DNA of 58,490 nt, from positions 1 through 58,490 of the forward strand of contig BDTX01000008.1 in NCBI GenBank assembly GCA_002897615.1. The letters run 5' to 3'. Positions within the stretch are counted from its first letter, which is position 1; each line of letters opens with the position of its first letter. A program made the position numbers and the translations under genes. This stretch comes from a bacterium BMS3Bbin14 (GTDB taxonomy: Bacteria > Desulfobacterota > Desulfobulbia > Desulfobulbales > Desulfobulbaceae). Positions 1 to 7,932 of the stretch are shown in pieces. The notes beneath the pieces were generated by a model. The model searched no databases, was not told where the DNA came from, and saw only the letters and a list, made by a program, of their open reading frames with translations.

Positions 1-332
1 AGTGCAGGCTCGCAGTTTATTATGTTATTGGGCTGTCCGAGAATTAGGCCTCAGCGTCACATCTGTAGCAACCAGATTGGGTCTGACTCAACCGGCGGCC
101 AGTCGGGCGGTGCAAAGGGGCGAGCGATTTGTTCAAAAACAGAATTACTCTTTGAATGACAGGAAAAGCATGAAATCATGAACGTCCCCCCTCTGCGCCC
201 TGCGTCCCTCCTCTGTCCCCCTCTGTCCTCCTGACCTACCCGGTCGCACAAAATAATACTCGCCAAATCGCACAAAAATAATGTAAAATAAGGCATCAAA
301 TAAGATTCACAAAATCAATATGAGGTGAACAG
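1..332. other. Intergenic left edge, AT-rich, no gene seen
   Basis: I see no convincing coding region here. A low-complexity pyrimidine-rich tract (about 185-233, built from variations of CCCTCTG/TCCTCCTG) resembles on the opposite strand the GGAGACAG-type minisatellite near 58.16 kb. The last 90 bases are AT-rich and form the promoter region of the toxin-antitoxin pair. Confidence 0.5.
244..282 (+). promoter_or_regulatory. Direct repeats upstream of TA operon, candidate operator
   Basis: TCGCACAAAATAAT (244-257) and TCGCACAAAAATAAT (268-282) are near-identical direct repeats spaced 24 bases start to start, followed by an AT-rich -10-like TAAAAT. Phd/YefM antitoxins usually bind repeats in their own promoter, so this is a plausible autoregulatory operator. 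Function is inferred from position only. Confidence 0.4.
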
Positions 333-611
333 ATGCCAATCAGTATAACAGAAGACATCAAATCCATCACAGATCTAAAGCGAAACACCAATTCCGTCTT
401 AGATCAAATTCATAAAACGAAACGCCCCGTCATTCTTACCGTAAATGGCAAAGCCGAGGCGGTCTTGGTTGATGCCAAAGAATATGAAAAAATTACACAT
501 GCATTCAATCTATTAAGGCTTCTTGCACCTGCGGAAGAAGATATCAAGGAGGGGAGGTTTACCGAAGCTAAAGAATTCTTCCAGGAGTTTAAACGTGGCA
601 AAGAAATATAA
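333..611 (+). CDS. Type II antitoxin, Phd/YefM family
   Basis: A 92-residue protein of normal length for the family. The N-terminal half has the Phd/YefM pattern: a short strand-helix segment (SITDLKRNTNSVLDQI), then PVILTVNGKAEAVLVDAKEYEKI, which in this family forms the DNA-binding dimer fold. The acidic, charged C-terminal tail would wrap and neutralise the toxin. The start ATG has the purine-rich site GAGGTGA upstream. The reading frame overlaps the toxin start by 17 bases, the usual coupled antitoxin-toxin order. The base composition is clearly more AT-rich than the chromosomal genes to the right, which suggests horizontal acquisition. Confidence 0.85.
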   Translation: MPISITEDIKSITDLKRNTNSVLDQIHKTKRPVILTVNGKAEAVLVDAKEYEKITHAFNLLRLLAPAEEDIKEGRFTEAKEFFQEFKRGKEI

Positions 612-894
612 GGTCAATGTATCATTCAATGCCCAAAAAGACCTGGAGCGCATCTTTTTCTATATTGCTGAAGACAGCATAAATAATGCAAAAAAATTTA
701 TTCTCGAATTAGAAGAAAAAATTTATAGCCTTGACACTATGCCAGAGCGATTTGCCTTGATTTCTGAAAATATTTTTTTCGGCACAAATTATCGGCAAAT
801 TACACACAAGAACTATCGGGTTATATACAAAATAAGCGGTAATTCAGTTTTCATCATGAGGGTTGTTCATGGTGCAGAACTTCTTGATTTATAA
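595..894 (+). CDS. Type II toxin, RelE/ParE family
   Basis: About 99 residues from a GTG start that lies inside the antitoxin gene, preceded by the ribosome site CCAGGAG. The N-terminal strand and helix (VNVSFNAQKDLERIFFYIAE), the central YRQITHKNYRVIYKI segment and the C-terminal IMRVVHGAELL are typical of the ParE/RelE fold. RelE members cut mRNA on the ribosome, whereas ParE members poison gyrase. The sequence is closer in appearance to ParE, but I cannot settle the target. The gene is AT-rich like its partner. The start at 595 is preferred over an in-frame ATG at 523, which would lie deep inside the antitoxin and add unrelated residues. Confidence 0.82.
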   Translation: MAKKYKVNVSFNAQKDLERIFFYIAEDSINNAKKFILELEEKIYSLDTMPERFALISENIFFGTNYRQITHKNYRVIYKISGNSVFIMRVVHGAELLDL

Positions 895-967
895 ACAAAA
901 CAAGCGCTAACAAGACGCTTGAGCGGATGCGGTGAACGTCGGCGGCGCTGACTGGCATAACGAATAA

Positions 968-1035
968 ATTTGTCAATAATGAAATAAATTCCACGTATTG
1001 CCTGGAATGTCACTTCAAGACGTCACGGATTCAGG
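968..1035 (+). mobile_element. MITE-A copy 1, right-end fragment
   Basis: Only the right part of the element survives (TTGTCAATAATGAAATAAATTCC to the right inverted repeat ending GGATTCAGG). It ends 14 bases after the stop codon of the minus-strand uppP gene. The left half is missing. Confidence 0.8.
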
Positions 1036-1049
1036 TGAATTCCCCCTGT

Positions 1050-2021
1050 TCATATCATCCGGGTGGAGATCAATACGGCCGTCACCACTGCCAGGGCTAC
1101 CCGGTAATAGCCGAAGACGGCCAGGCCGTGGCTGTTGAGGTAGGACACCATCCATTTCACGGACAGCACGGCGGCAATGAAGGCAAATACCACGCCGACC
1201 GCCAGGGACGTGCCGTTGAAGGTTTGCAGCATGATGTGGCCGTGCCGGAGTCCGTCGTAGGCCGTGGCGGCGCCGAGCGTCACCACGCCGAGCAGGAAAC
1301 TGAACTCCACGGCCGCCGCCATGGACATCCCCACCAGCAGGCCGGCCACGATGGTTACCAGGCTGCGGCTGACGCCGGGCCACATGGCGATGCACTGGGC
1401 AAAGCCGATGATCAAGGCCATCTTCCAGGTCAGCTCATTGAGCGACATGCCGCTATGGGCCTCCCGGTGGCTGTTTCCCCGGAGCCCCCAGCTCACGGCG
1501 AGGATCGCCACCCCTCCTGCAAACCAGGCGGTCACCACCGGCCATGGGCCGAACAGGTAGGATTTGATGATATTATTGAACAGGAGCCCGATCACGGCCG
1601 CCGGCAGAAAACCGGCCGCCACGTTGATGAGCATCCGCCGGCCTTCGGGATCCTTGCCCATGAGTCCCAGCATCATCTGCTTGACCCGCAGGAAATACAG
1701 GCCCAGCACGGCAATAATCGCGCCCGCCTGGATGCAGATGGTGTAAGCGTCCGCGGCCTCCTTGGTGCGCTCTCTTTCAGCGGCTGATTTCGAGGCGGAA
1801 TAGCCGATGCCCATGATCCGTTCAGCGAGGAGCAGGTGGCCGGTGGAGCTGACCGGCAGGTATTCCGTCAGCCCCTCAACCACTCCCAGGATCGCCGCCT
1901 GTCCCGTGGTCATGGCGCTTTTTTTTCCACTGTCGTTTGTGGTCGCAGCGCTTGCGGTCAAGGCGAAGAAGACCAGGGGAATCAACAGCAGGTTTATGAT
2001 TACGGCTTTCGAGTGCGGCAT
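1050..2021 (-). CDS. uppP: Undecaprenyl-diphosphate phosphatase
   Basis: An integral membrane enzyme that dephosphorylates undecaprenyl diphosphate to recycle the lipid carrier for peptidoglycan and O-antigen; bacitracin targets its substrate. Diagnostic motifs are visible: EGLTEYLPVSSTGHL near residue 50 and PGVSRS around residue 223, both active-site signatures, with several hydrophobic helices. The protein is 323 residues against a usual 260-280. The extra length is an N-terminal hydrophobic segment ending in LTASAATTND that looks like a signal peptide, plus a charged insert (SAAERERTKEAADA) after the first motif. The ATG start is preceded by AAAGGGA. A MITE-A end lies 15 bases past the stop. 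Confidence 0.93.
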   Translation of the reverse strand: MPHSKAVIINLLLIPLVFFALTASAATTNDSGKKSAMTTGQAAILGVVEGLTEYLPVSSTGHLLLAERIMGIGYSASKSAAERERTKEAADAYTICIQAGAIIAVLGLYFLRVKQMMLGLMGKDPEGRRMLINVAAGFLPAAVIGLLFNNIIKSYLFGPWPVVTAWFAGGVAILAVSWGLRGNSHREAHSGMSLNELTWKMALIIGFAQCIAMWPGVSRSLVTIVAGLLVGMSMAAAVEFSFLLGVVTLGAATAYDGLRHGHIMLQTFNGTSLAVGVVFAFIAAVLSVKWMVSYLNSHGLAVFGYYRVALAVVTAVLISTRMI

Positions 2022-2041
2022 TGTTTTTCCCTTTGGTTAGA

Positions 2042-2137
2042 TGGCTTGAGATATCCGGTCTTCACCGCGCCGCACTGCGGGGCGCCCGATAATGGCTTCA
2101 GGGGTTATCCATGAATCGAGCGCTCACGGCTTCAAGG
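2042..2137 (-). mobile_element. MITE-A copy 2, degenerate and internally deleted
   Basis: Read on the minus strand it has a decayed left end (CCTTGAAGCCGTGAGCG), then the core GGGCGCCCCGC...GGCGCGGTGAAGACC, then a scrap of the right end (CTCAAGCC). Most of the interior is missing. It lies in the short gap between uppP and nikR and looks like an old copy. Confidence 0.65.
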
Positions 2138-2186
2138 TATAAGTAAATTGCCGCGGCGCCGCCAGGAGTGCGAACGTGGGTGGAGT

Positions 2187-2603
2187 CTATAAATTTTTCC
2201 CCGTGGTGGTCGCCATAAGCCTGCCGTGTTTTACACCCTTGGTGCCGATTAATTCCTGGGCCAGGTGTTTTATATCCTTGGTCTTACCCCTGGCCACCAC
2301 TACTTCCAGGCAATTATGATGGTCCAGGTGGACATGGAGGGAGGAGATGATTTCCTGGTAATGGGAATGCTGGTGAACGGTCAGTTTATCAGACAGGTCG
2401 CGGGTATGATGGTCATAGACCAGAGAGATTGTGCCTACCGCTTCCTCTTCCTCATTGCCCAGGTCATTTTCCACCAAGGCATTACGAATGAGATCCCTGA
2501 TGGCCTCTGAGCGGTTGACATAACCCTTTTGGGCAATCAAGGTGTCAAAACGATTTAACAGCTGGTCCTGGATTGAGACCCCGAAACGGATGGTGTCGCC
2601 CAT
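2187..2603 (-). CDS. nikR: Nickel-responsive regulator NikR
   Basis: A 138-residue ribbon-helix-helix repressor with a C-terminal ACT-like metal-binding domain. The N-terminus ([16 protein letters not shown], then [16 protein letters not shown]) is the RHH DNA-binding part. The C-terminal part has the high-affinity nickel ligands in the pattern [23 protein letters not shown]. In characterised members it represses nickel uptake genes when nickel is abundant, and sulfate reducers need nickel for hydrogenases. No nickel transporter is nearby, so its targets are elsewhere. Strong AGGAG site before the ATG. Confidence 0.93.
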   Translation of the reverse strand: MGDTIRFGVSIQDQLLNRFDTLIAQKGYVNRSEAIRDLIRNALVENDLGNEEEEAVGTISLVYDHHTRDLSDKLTVHQHSHYQEIISSLHVHLDHHNCLEVVVARGKTKDIKHLAQELIGTKGVKHGRLMATTTGKNL

Positions 2604-2649
2604 ATATCTCTCCTTGTGATAATTCCTGCCGGAGTTTATTTAAAAAGGT

Positions 2650-2774
2650 CCTGAATCCGTGAGCGTTCGAGAACGATGCAGATGCAAGGCGGCAACGATT
2701 TTGATTATCCTAGTGTGATGTCAACGAGTTGTCAACGCAGCATATGCGCCGTTCTCGAACGCTCACGGATTCAG
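2650..2774. mobile_element. MITE-A copy 3, symmetric left-left variant
   Basis: A 125-bp derivative in which both ends are the left end: the first 24 bases (CTGAATCCGTGAGCGTTCGA and on) are repeated inverted at the other terminus, so the arms are a perfect long inverted repeat. The right half of the standard element is absent. Its end supplies the stop codon of the neighbouring minus-strand gene (TGA at 2763-2765). Confidence 0.88.
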
Positions 2775-3161
2775 AGCCATTCCCGCCAGAGCTTCCGCCG
2801 CGGCCCGGCGCACCGCATGGGCAGGATGGTCGCGCGCCAGGCGGTCCAGCGCCTTGCTCCGCGCGCCGCCGGGACGTAAACGACGCAAACCGGCCACGAT
2901 TTCCAGGCCTTCCACCACATCGATCGGATGGCGCAAGGCGCAGCGGACAAGGGGGTTGGCGGCTTGGGGGTCACCCCGTTTACCCAGCGCGATAATCGCC
3001 CGCATCCGCACATCCGCCAAGGGATGGCCGAGCGTATGGATCAGACGGGTTTCATAATCAAGGGAGTGCGCCCACTCCCGGAGTACTATCCCGCAAAAAG
3101 GGCATTGCTGAACTTCCGGCGTAATCTCGGCGAAACAATGGCCGCAATAATTAATCCGCAT
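2763..3161 (-). CDS. Small zinc-ribbon and HEAT-repeat protein, 3' end in MITE
   Basis: About 132 residues from the ATG at 3161. An in-frame start 21 codons upstream exists, but its extension looks non-native. The N-terminus has a CxxC...CPFC zinc ribbon (INYCGHCF, QQCPFCG). The rest is helical, with repeating patterns such as HPLADVRMRAIIALGKRGD and HAVRRAAAEALAGMA typical of HEAT/PBS-lyase repeats. The last codons (Leu-Asn-Pro-stop) are read from the inverted repeat of the MITE-A copy, so the native C-terminus was altered or trimmed. Molecular function is not recognisable; a protein-binding scaffold is likely. Confidence 0.65.
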   Translation of the reverse strand: MRINYCGHCFAEITPEVQQCPFCGIVLREWAHSLDYETRLIHTLGHPLADVRMRAIIALGKRGDPQAANPLVRCALRHPIDVVEGLEIVAGLRRLRPGGARSKALDRLARDHPAHAVRRAAAEALAGMALNP

Positions 3162-3267
3162 AATTCCCCCCGGTCCCGGACGGCCTACCTCTGACGATGC
3201 GGCCCGCGCTAAACGTCCGCCCACTATTCTTATTTTTCTTTACCCGCTTTTCCAAGCTGTATCGCAG

Positions 3268-4755
3268 TTACGCCCGCAGCATGGCCTGGGCCTGCTGCAA
3301 AAATGGAGTCAAACCGGCCGGGTCCAGGGCGCAGATGCCGACGCCGTCCATCCGGCTTATTCCGGCCCGCGCCTCTTCGTCCACCAGGTCAATCTTATTG
3401 AACACGCGCAGGCAGGGGATACGATCAAGTTCAAGATCGCGCAGCAGGGACTCCACCACCTCAATCTGTTCAACATAGGCCGGGTTGGAGACATCAATGA
3501 CATGGACCAGCAGGGCGGCTTCGTACAGCTCTTCAAGCGTGGACTCAAAGGCCTTGAGCAGATCGGCCGGCAGGTTGCGGATAAAGCCCACGGTATCGGT
3601 AATGATCACCTCCATATCCTGGGGAAATCGGAGGCGGCGGCTGGTGGGGTCCAGGGTGGCGAACAGCAGGTCCCGGGCCTGGACGTGGCTGCGGGTCAGG
3701 GTGTTGAGCAGGGTCGATTTGCCGGCATTGGTATACCCGACCAGGGAAATCACCGGGACATCGCGTTTACGGCGGAGACTGCGCCGGTGATAGCGTTCCC
3801 GGCCCACCGCCTTCAGTTCCCGGGCCAGCCTGGCAATCCGGTCATTGATCCGGCGGCGATCGACTTCAAGTTTTGTTTCACCCGGACCCCGGGCCCCGAT
3901 CCCGCCGGTTAAACGGGACAAGGCGTCATCCCTGGTGGACAGTCGCGGCAGCATATATTTGAGCTGGGCCATTTCAATCTGCAGCTTGCCTTCCCGCGAA
4001 AGAGCCCGCCGGGCGAAAATATCGAGAATCAGCTGGGTGCGGTCGATAACCCGCAGATCGGTGTGATCGGTGACCGAGCGGATCTGGGAAGGACTCAGTT
4101 CCTGGTCGAAAATGAGCAGATTGGCCCCCAGGCGCAGACTGCGCAGCATAATCTCCATGAGCTTGCCCCGGCCGAGAATAAAACGGGGATGGATCTGTTT
4201 TCGCAGCTGAATGATGGTGTCAAGGACGAGCACATCCGCGGACCGGGCCAGCTCGTTAAGTTCCGCCATCGAATCGGCGGCCCGGCCCCGGGAACCGGTG
4301 GTCACGCTCACCAGAATGGCCCGGTCGAGTCCCTGGTCCACCTCGCGGGTGGGGCGGGTCCGGATAAATTCATTTTCCAGGGCCTCGATCAGTTCGATGC
4401 AGGAGTCCTGCTGCCGGGCCGGATGGACGGGTGTCAGCATGACCCAGTCCCGGCCGGCCACCGGTTCCGGGACCAGGTGCGCGGTGTGGATGAGCTCCGG
4501 CAGGCCGTCACGCAGGGTCAGGACGGACATCAGGTCCAGGCGCAGGCAGGCCAGGTCCATAATGTCCTCATCGTTGATCCCGACCCGGCCCAGACTGGTA
4601 TGGACACAGCGCAGCCCCTGCAGCCGGCCGCCGGCCGTGCGAATCGTTGTCAGGGGCGGGATAACGATCCGGTCATGATCGCCGACAATGACCGTCTCCA
4701 CCTTGCCGGAGCGGTGAATCAACAGGCCGATCCGGCGGTTCAGCTCCGCCGACAA
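3268..4755 (-). CDS. hflX: GTPase HflX
   Basis: A ribosome-associated GTPase that in other bacteria splits stalled or stressed 70S ribosomes. The GTPase domain has G1 (GYTNAGKST), DTVGF in the G3 region and NKID (G4). The glycine-rich HflX region GARGPGETKLE precedes it. The N-terminal part is the long deltaproteobacterial type. The first conventional start is the TTG at 4755, giving 495 residues. Family-like sequence (GNTSGLKAKQLRSLERL) continues upstream in frame to about 4884, next to a perfect AGGAGG, with no ATG, GTG or TTG before an in-frame stop at 4903-4905. The true start may therefore be non-canonical; see findings. Confidence 0.92.
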   Translation of the reverse strand: MSAELNRRIGLLIHRSGKVETVIVGDHDRIVIPPLTTIRTAGGRLQGLRCVHTSLGRVGINDEDIMDLACLRLDLMSVLTLRDGLPELIHTAHLVPEPVAGRDWVMLTPVHPARQQDSCIELIEALENEFIRTRPTREVDQGLDRAILVSVTTGSRGRAADSMAELNELARSADVLVLDTIIQLRKQIHPRFILGRGKLMEIMLRSLRLGANLLIFDQELSPSQIRSVTDHTDLRVIDRTQLILDIFARRALSREGKLQIEMAQLKYMLPRLSTRDDALSRLTGGIGARGPGETKLEVDRRRINDRIARLARELKAVGRERYHRRSLRRKRDVPVISLVGYTNAGKSTLLNTLTRSHVQARDLLFATLDPTSRRLRFPQDMEVIITDTVGFIRNLPADLLKAFESTLEELYEAALLVHVIDVSNPAYVEQIEVVESLLRDLELDRIPCLRVFNKIDLVDEEARAGISRMDGVGICALDPAGLTPFLQQAQAMLRA

Positions 4756-4906
4756 GGCGCCGAGGCTGCGGGCAAGGTCCCGGCCGATGATATCGTCGGG
4801 ATTAATTCTTTTCCGGGCCAGCCGTTCCAGGGAGCGAAGCTGCTTGGCCTTCAGGCCCGAGGTATTGCCGGCTACGGTACCGATAACGTCCTCCTGGTGC
4901 TTTTAA

Positions 4907-5125
4907 CCTGAATCCGTGAGCGTTCGAGAATGGTGCAGATGCAAGGCGGCAACGATGTTGATTATCCTGGTGCGATATCAACGAGTTGCCAACGCAGCAG
5001 CAGCGCCGTTATCGGGCGCCCCGCAGGGCGGCGCGGTGAAAAATATAAAATGCATTTATTTGTCAATAATGCAATAAATTCCACAGTTTGCCTGGAATAT
5101 CACCTCAAGCCGTCACGGATTCAGG
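4907..5125 (+). mobile_element. MITE-A copy 4, full length with TTTAA duplication
   Basis: A 219-bp reference copy, CCTGAATCCGTGAG at the left and TCACGGATTCAGG at the right. It is flanked by exact 5-bp direct repeats TTTAA (4902-4906 and 5126-5130). It lies between hflX and the lipoprotein gene. The core includes the GC-rich palindrome-like GGGCGCCCCGCAGGGCGGCGC, and an AT-rich right arm. Confidence 0.95.
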
Positions 5126-5220
5126 TTTAAGGGTCAGCACCTTCGCCATATCCGCCGGGAGATCGTCGCTATGCCCTTGTCGGCCGGAAGCTGAGCAAGT
5201 TTATCGTCCAACGGTCGCCG

Positions 5221-5871
5221 TTACTTTTTCAGCATGTCCGCCAGGCAGGAACAGGACGAAAGCTTGTCATTCAAACCGTCCCGCATCAGGTCCGCCGCCG
5301 TCACCCAGGAAAACTTTCTTTGTTTCGCCTTGGCCAGGGCAAACAGGTTTTCCAGGAGAGACTGCTGGACTTCGTCATATTTCCCATCGCAGATAATCCG
5401 GCCGTTATCGACCTCTATGAGTCTGATTTCAAAGGCGACCGCGGCCGGCTCCTCCGCCGTATACTTGCCGCCGACCCGCTCCCGATAACGCCGGACCGTA
5501 GTTTGCAGCACGGCGTTGCAGCCGACCTTGCCACCGACCATCCGGGCCAGGGCCAAGGCTTTCAGGGGCAGGGTCCCGGTAAAGCCGGAGATCTGATCCT
5601 CAGAGACAAGACGGAACCCCCGGCGGCCCTCGAACTTCTGTCGCAGGAGAGCATTCATGGTCCGGACGCCCTGGTTGAGGCTCTTGGTCTGCTGCGGAGA
5701 AACGGGACCATTATCGTAATCAAGCGCCGCGACCGCCGGCAGGATGGCGATACGGGTCACGACACATGGCGGTCCCTGCTTGAGAGCACTCTTGTTCCCG
5801 GCCCCGCAACCGGTAAGGATGAGCGACAGGGACACAACCAGCACAAATGCAGTTCTCTTCAATGCAGTCAC
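5221..5871 (-). CDS. Putative outer-membrane lipoprotein
   Basis: A 216-residue protein starting at GTG with an AGGAG site just upstream. The N-terminus is a lipoprotein signal peptide ending in the lipobox LTGC (cysteine near residue 22). The mature part has VVTRIAILPAV followed by a region of mixed strands and helices (TMNALLRQKFEGRRGFRLVS, ALQTTVRRYRERVGG type). This overall pattern recalls the CsgG/LpoB/DUF799-like periplasmic lipoproteins, but I do not assign a family with confidence. Three cysteines cluster near the C-terminus (SSCSCLAD). It lies 59 bases downstream of hisB on the same strand and may be co-transcribed with it. Confidence 0.7.
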   Translation of the reverse strand: MTALKRTAFVLVVSLSLILTGCGAGNKSALKQGPPCVVTRIAILPAVAALDYDNGPVSPQQTKSLNQGVRTMNALLRQKFEGRRGFRLVSEDQISGFTGTLPLKALALARMVGGKVGCNAVLQTTVRRYRERVGGKYTAEEPAAVAFEIRLIEVDNGRIICDGKYDEVQQSLLENLFALAKAKQRKFSWVTAADLMRDGLNDKLSSCSCLADMLKK

Positions 5872-5930
5872 AATCTTTCTCCTGGTCTGATTATCTCTTG
5901 GTGCGTTTGTCTCTCGATTCCCGCTATTTA

Positions 5931-6530
5931 TTACAAGATCCCCTTGGAAGAAAGCTGGCCGGCCAGGCGGGGAAGCGGAGAAACAGCCTGCGACACGGCC
6001 CGGCCAAGGGCCTTAAAGACAGCTTCGATGATATGATGGCTGTTTTCGCCGTGCAGCAGATCCACGTGCAGGGTCATTCCGGCATGCAGCACCAGGGCGC
6101 GTAAAAATTCCTTGGTCAGCGAGGTGTCGAAACTGCCTACCTTCTGGTCCGGCACGACCACATCGTAATGCAGGTAAGAACGGTTGGAGCAATCGACGCA
6201 GACCCGAACCAGGGTTTCATCCATGGGTACGTAAGCGTGGCCGTAACGACAGATCCCGGCCATATCGCCCAAGGCTTTTTTCAAGGCCCGGCCGAGACAG
6301 ATGCCGAGGTCCTCAACCGTATGGTGGTCATCGACCTGAATATCGCCCTGCGCCGCAACCTGCAGATCAAAAAAGCCGTGTACTGCGAAAAGCGTCAGCA
6401 TGTGGTCCATAAAACCGACTCCGGTCCCGACTTCGACTGTGCCGTTGCCATCGAGGTTCAGATTGAGCCGGATGTTCGTTTCCCTGGTTTTACGTTCTAT
6501 CTCGCCAATCCGCTGCAAATTATCAGCCAC
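5931..6530 (-). CDS. hisB: Imidazoleglycerol-phosphate dehydratase
   Basis: Sixth step of histidine synthesis, dehydration of imidazole glycerol phosphate to imidazole acetol phosphate. At 199 residues it is the single-domain form, without the histidinol phosphatase half of the E. coli fusion. The manganese-binding signatures are clear: GFMDHML, DDHHTVED and the later GENSHHIIEA. Start is a GTG preceded by AAGGAGTG. No other his gene is within the window, so the pathway is dispersed or the gene stands outside its operon. Confidence 0.95.
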   Translation of the reverse strand: MADNLQRIGEIERKTRETNIRLNLNLDGNGTVEVGTGVGFMDHMLTLFAVHGFFDLQVAAQGDIQVDDHHTVEDLGICLGRALKKALGDMAGICRYGHAYVPMDETLVRVCVDCSNRSYLHYDVVVPDQKVGSFDTSLTKEFLRALVLHAGMTLHVDLLHGENSHHIIEAVFKALGRAVSQAVSPLPRLAGQLSSKGIL

Positions 6531-6704
6531 TGTTCACTCCTTGTCTGCCCCGGCGCCCCGACAGGTGCCCTTGCCACTGAAAAAATTAGAATATAATACA
6601 TATTTATATATATTCTTCTTCGCTGACATTGGCAACTTTTCTTCCACATAACCCCCTCTCTTTCTGCCGGGTGCGCTGGTGCCGGTTACGAATGAAATTT
6701 TTTA

Positions 6705-6734
6705 TTGACACTCATTCGAAAAGCTTGTTATACT
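6705..6734 (+). promoter_or_regulatory. Sigma-70 promoter of tRNA-Gly
   Basis: A consensus -35 TTGACA (6705-6710) and a -10 TATACT (6729-6734) with an 18-base spacer lie about 27 bases before the tRNA. It may also drive rplM-rpsI, since no terminator is seen between them. Confidence 0.75.
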
Positions 6735-6761
6735 TTAAGGCTGTCTACGGAAAACGATCAG

Positions 6762-6836
<75 letters not shown>

Positions 6837-6915
6837 TTGATTTTATCAGGTTCGGACCGCATTCGAACCTTTTTTTGTTATTTTTGTTTTTTTGGAAGAA
6901 TTAGAGGCGCAGCTG

Positions 6916-7344
6916 ATGAAAACCTATTATACGCCGGTAAAGGAAATAAATCGCAAATGGTATGTTGTTGATGCCGACAGCAAGGTCCTGGGGCGTGTCG
7001 CCTCGGAAATTGCCCGCCGGCTGCGCGGCAAGCATAAGCCGACCTTTTGCAATTTCCAGGACAACGGCGATTTTATTGTCGTCATTAATGCCGGCAAGGT
7101 TCATCTCACCGGGAAAAAGTGGGACGACAAAAAATATTACCACCACAGCGGCTACCCGGGCGGCATCAGCATGCAGACCGCCAGGGAGATTCGTGCGAAC
7201 AAGCCTGAAGAGCTGATTCGCAAGGCCGTTCAAGGCATGCTGCCGAAAAACAAGCTTGGCCGGCAGCAGCTCAAGAAGCTGAAGATTTATACAGGAAGCG
7301 ATCATCCCCATCAGGCCCAACAGCCTGAAAATCTGGATATCTGA
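6916..7344 (+). CDS. rplM: 50S ribosomal protein L13
   Basis: An early-assembling large-subunit protein of 142 residues, exactly the usual length. It opens with [20 protein letters not shown] and has the family segment [18 protein letters not shown] and later [14 protein letters not shown]. The ATG at 6916 is chosen over an upstream in-frame ATG at 6892 because it gives the conserved N-terminus and follows GAGGCG. It forms the standard rplM-rpsI operon, with 19 bases to rpsI. Confidence 0.97.
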   Translation: MKTYYTPVKEINRKWYVVDADSKVLGRVASEIARRLRGKHKPTFCNFQDNGDFIVVINAGKVHLTGKKWDDKKYYHHSGYPGGISMQTAREIRANKPEELIRKAVQGMLPKNKLGRQQLKKLKIYTGSDHPHQAQQPENLDI

Positions 7345-7363
7345 TATTTAACGGAGCACAGTT

Positions 7364-7756
7364 ATGGCGCAGGAACGATTTTACGCTACCGGCAAACGGA
7401 AAACGGCCATTGCCCGGGTCTGGATTACCCAGGGCACTGGAGAGATAGCCGTTAACAAACAGTCATTAGGCGACTATTTCGGTGAAATATTCTATGAACC
7501 GAAAGTTGCCCGGCCTTTTGCCGTTACCGAGACAACGGATAAATATAATGTCATCGCCACGATCAAGGGCGGCGGCAAGTCCGCCCAGGTCGACGCCTTG
7601 GTGCACGGTATATCCAAGGCCCTGCAGGATATGAACTCGGAGATGCGCACCCCCCTGAAGAGGGCGGGCCTGCTGACTCGCGACCCGCGCTGCAAGGAAC
7701 GGAAAAAATACGGCCAGCGCGGTGCCCGTGCCCGCTTCCAGTTCTCCAAGCGTTAA
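7364..7756 (+). CDS. rpsI: 30S ribosomal protein S9
   Basis: A small-subunit protein of 130 residues whose C-terminal tail reaches the P-site tRNA. The family pattern is plain: YATGKRKTAIARVWI at the N-terminus and LTRDPRCKERKKYGQRGAR then the invariant basic tail RFQFSKR. ATG is preceded by ACGGAGCA. It is followed by a strong hairpin terminator. Confidence 0.97.
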   Translation: MAQERFYATGKRKTAIARVWITQGTGEIAVNKQSLGDYFGEIFYEPKVARPFAVTETTDKYNVIATIKGGGKSAQVDALVHGISKALQDMNSEMRTPLKRAGLLTRDPRCKERKKYGQRGARARFQFSKR

Positions 7757-7813
7757 GATCGCGGAGCTTTTTACGTTTATATTTTTTGGATTTCATTTAC
7801 CTTTCCGAAAGTC

Positions 7814-7852
7814 AAGGGAATAACGAATTGCTTCGTTATTCCCTTTTTTTTT
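7814..7852 (+). terminator. Rho-independent terminator after rpsI
   Basis: A perfect 14-bp stem (AAGGGAATAACGAA / TTCGTTATTCCCTT) with a 4-base loop, followed by a run of T. It closes the rplM-rpsI transcription unit. Confidence 0.93.
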
Positions 7853-7932
7853 AATTTTTTATTCCCGCGCCTCCGTGACAAACCCGCGGATACAGGTGTA
7901 AAAGAAAACAAACCCAGCAAGGTGGACAAGCA

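Noticed and set aside
900..967. attC-like sequence after the toxin gene (GCGCTAACAAGACGCTTGAGCGG)
   Set aside because: Only the left arm resembles an integron attC. The expected GTTRRRY right end is missing, and there is no integrase or neighbouring cassette.
1035..1787. Long plus-strand frame opposite uppP
   Set aside because: Antisense shadow of uppP, His/Gly-rich as expected for a shadow of GC-rich code; no start signal.
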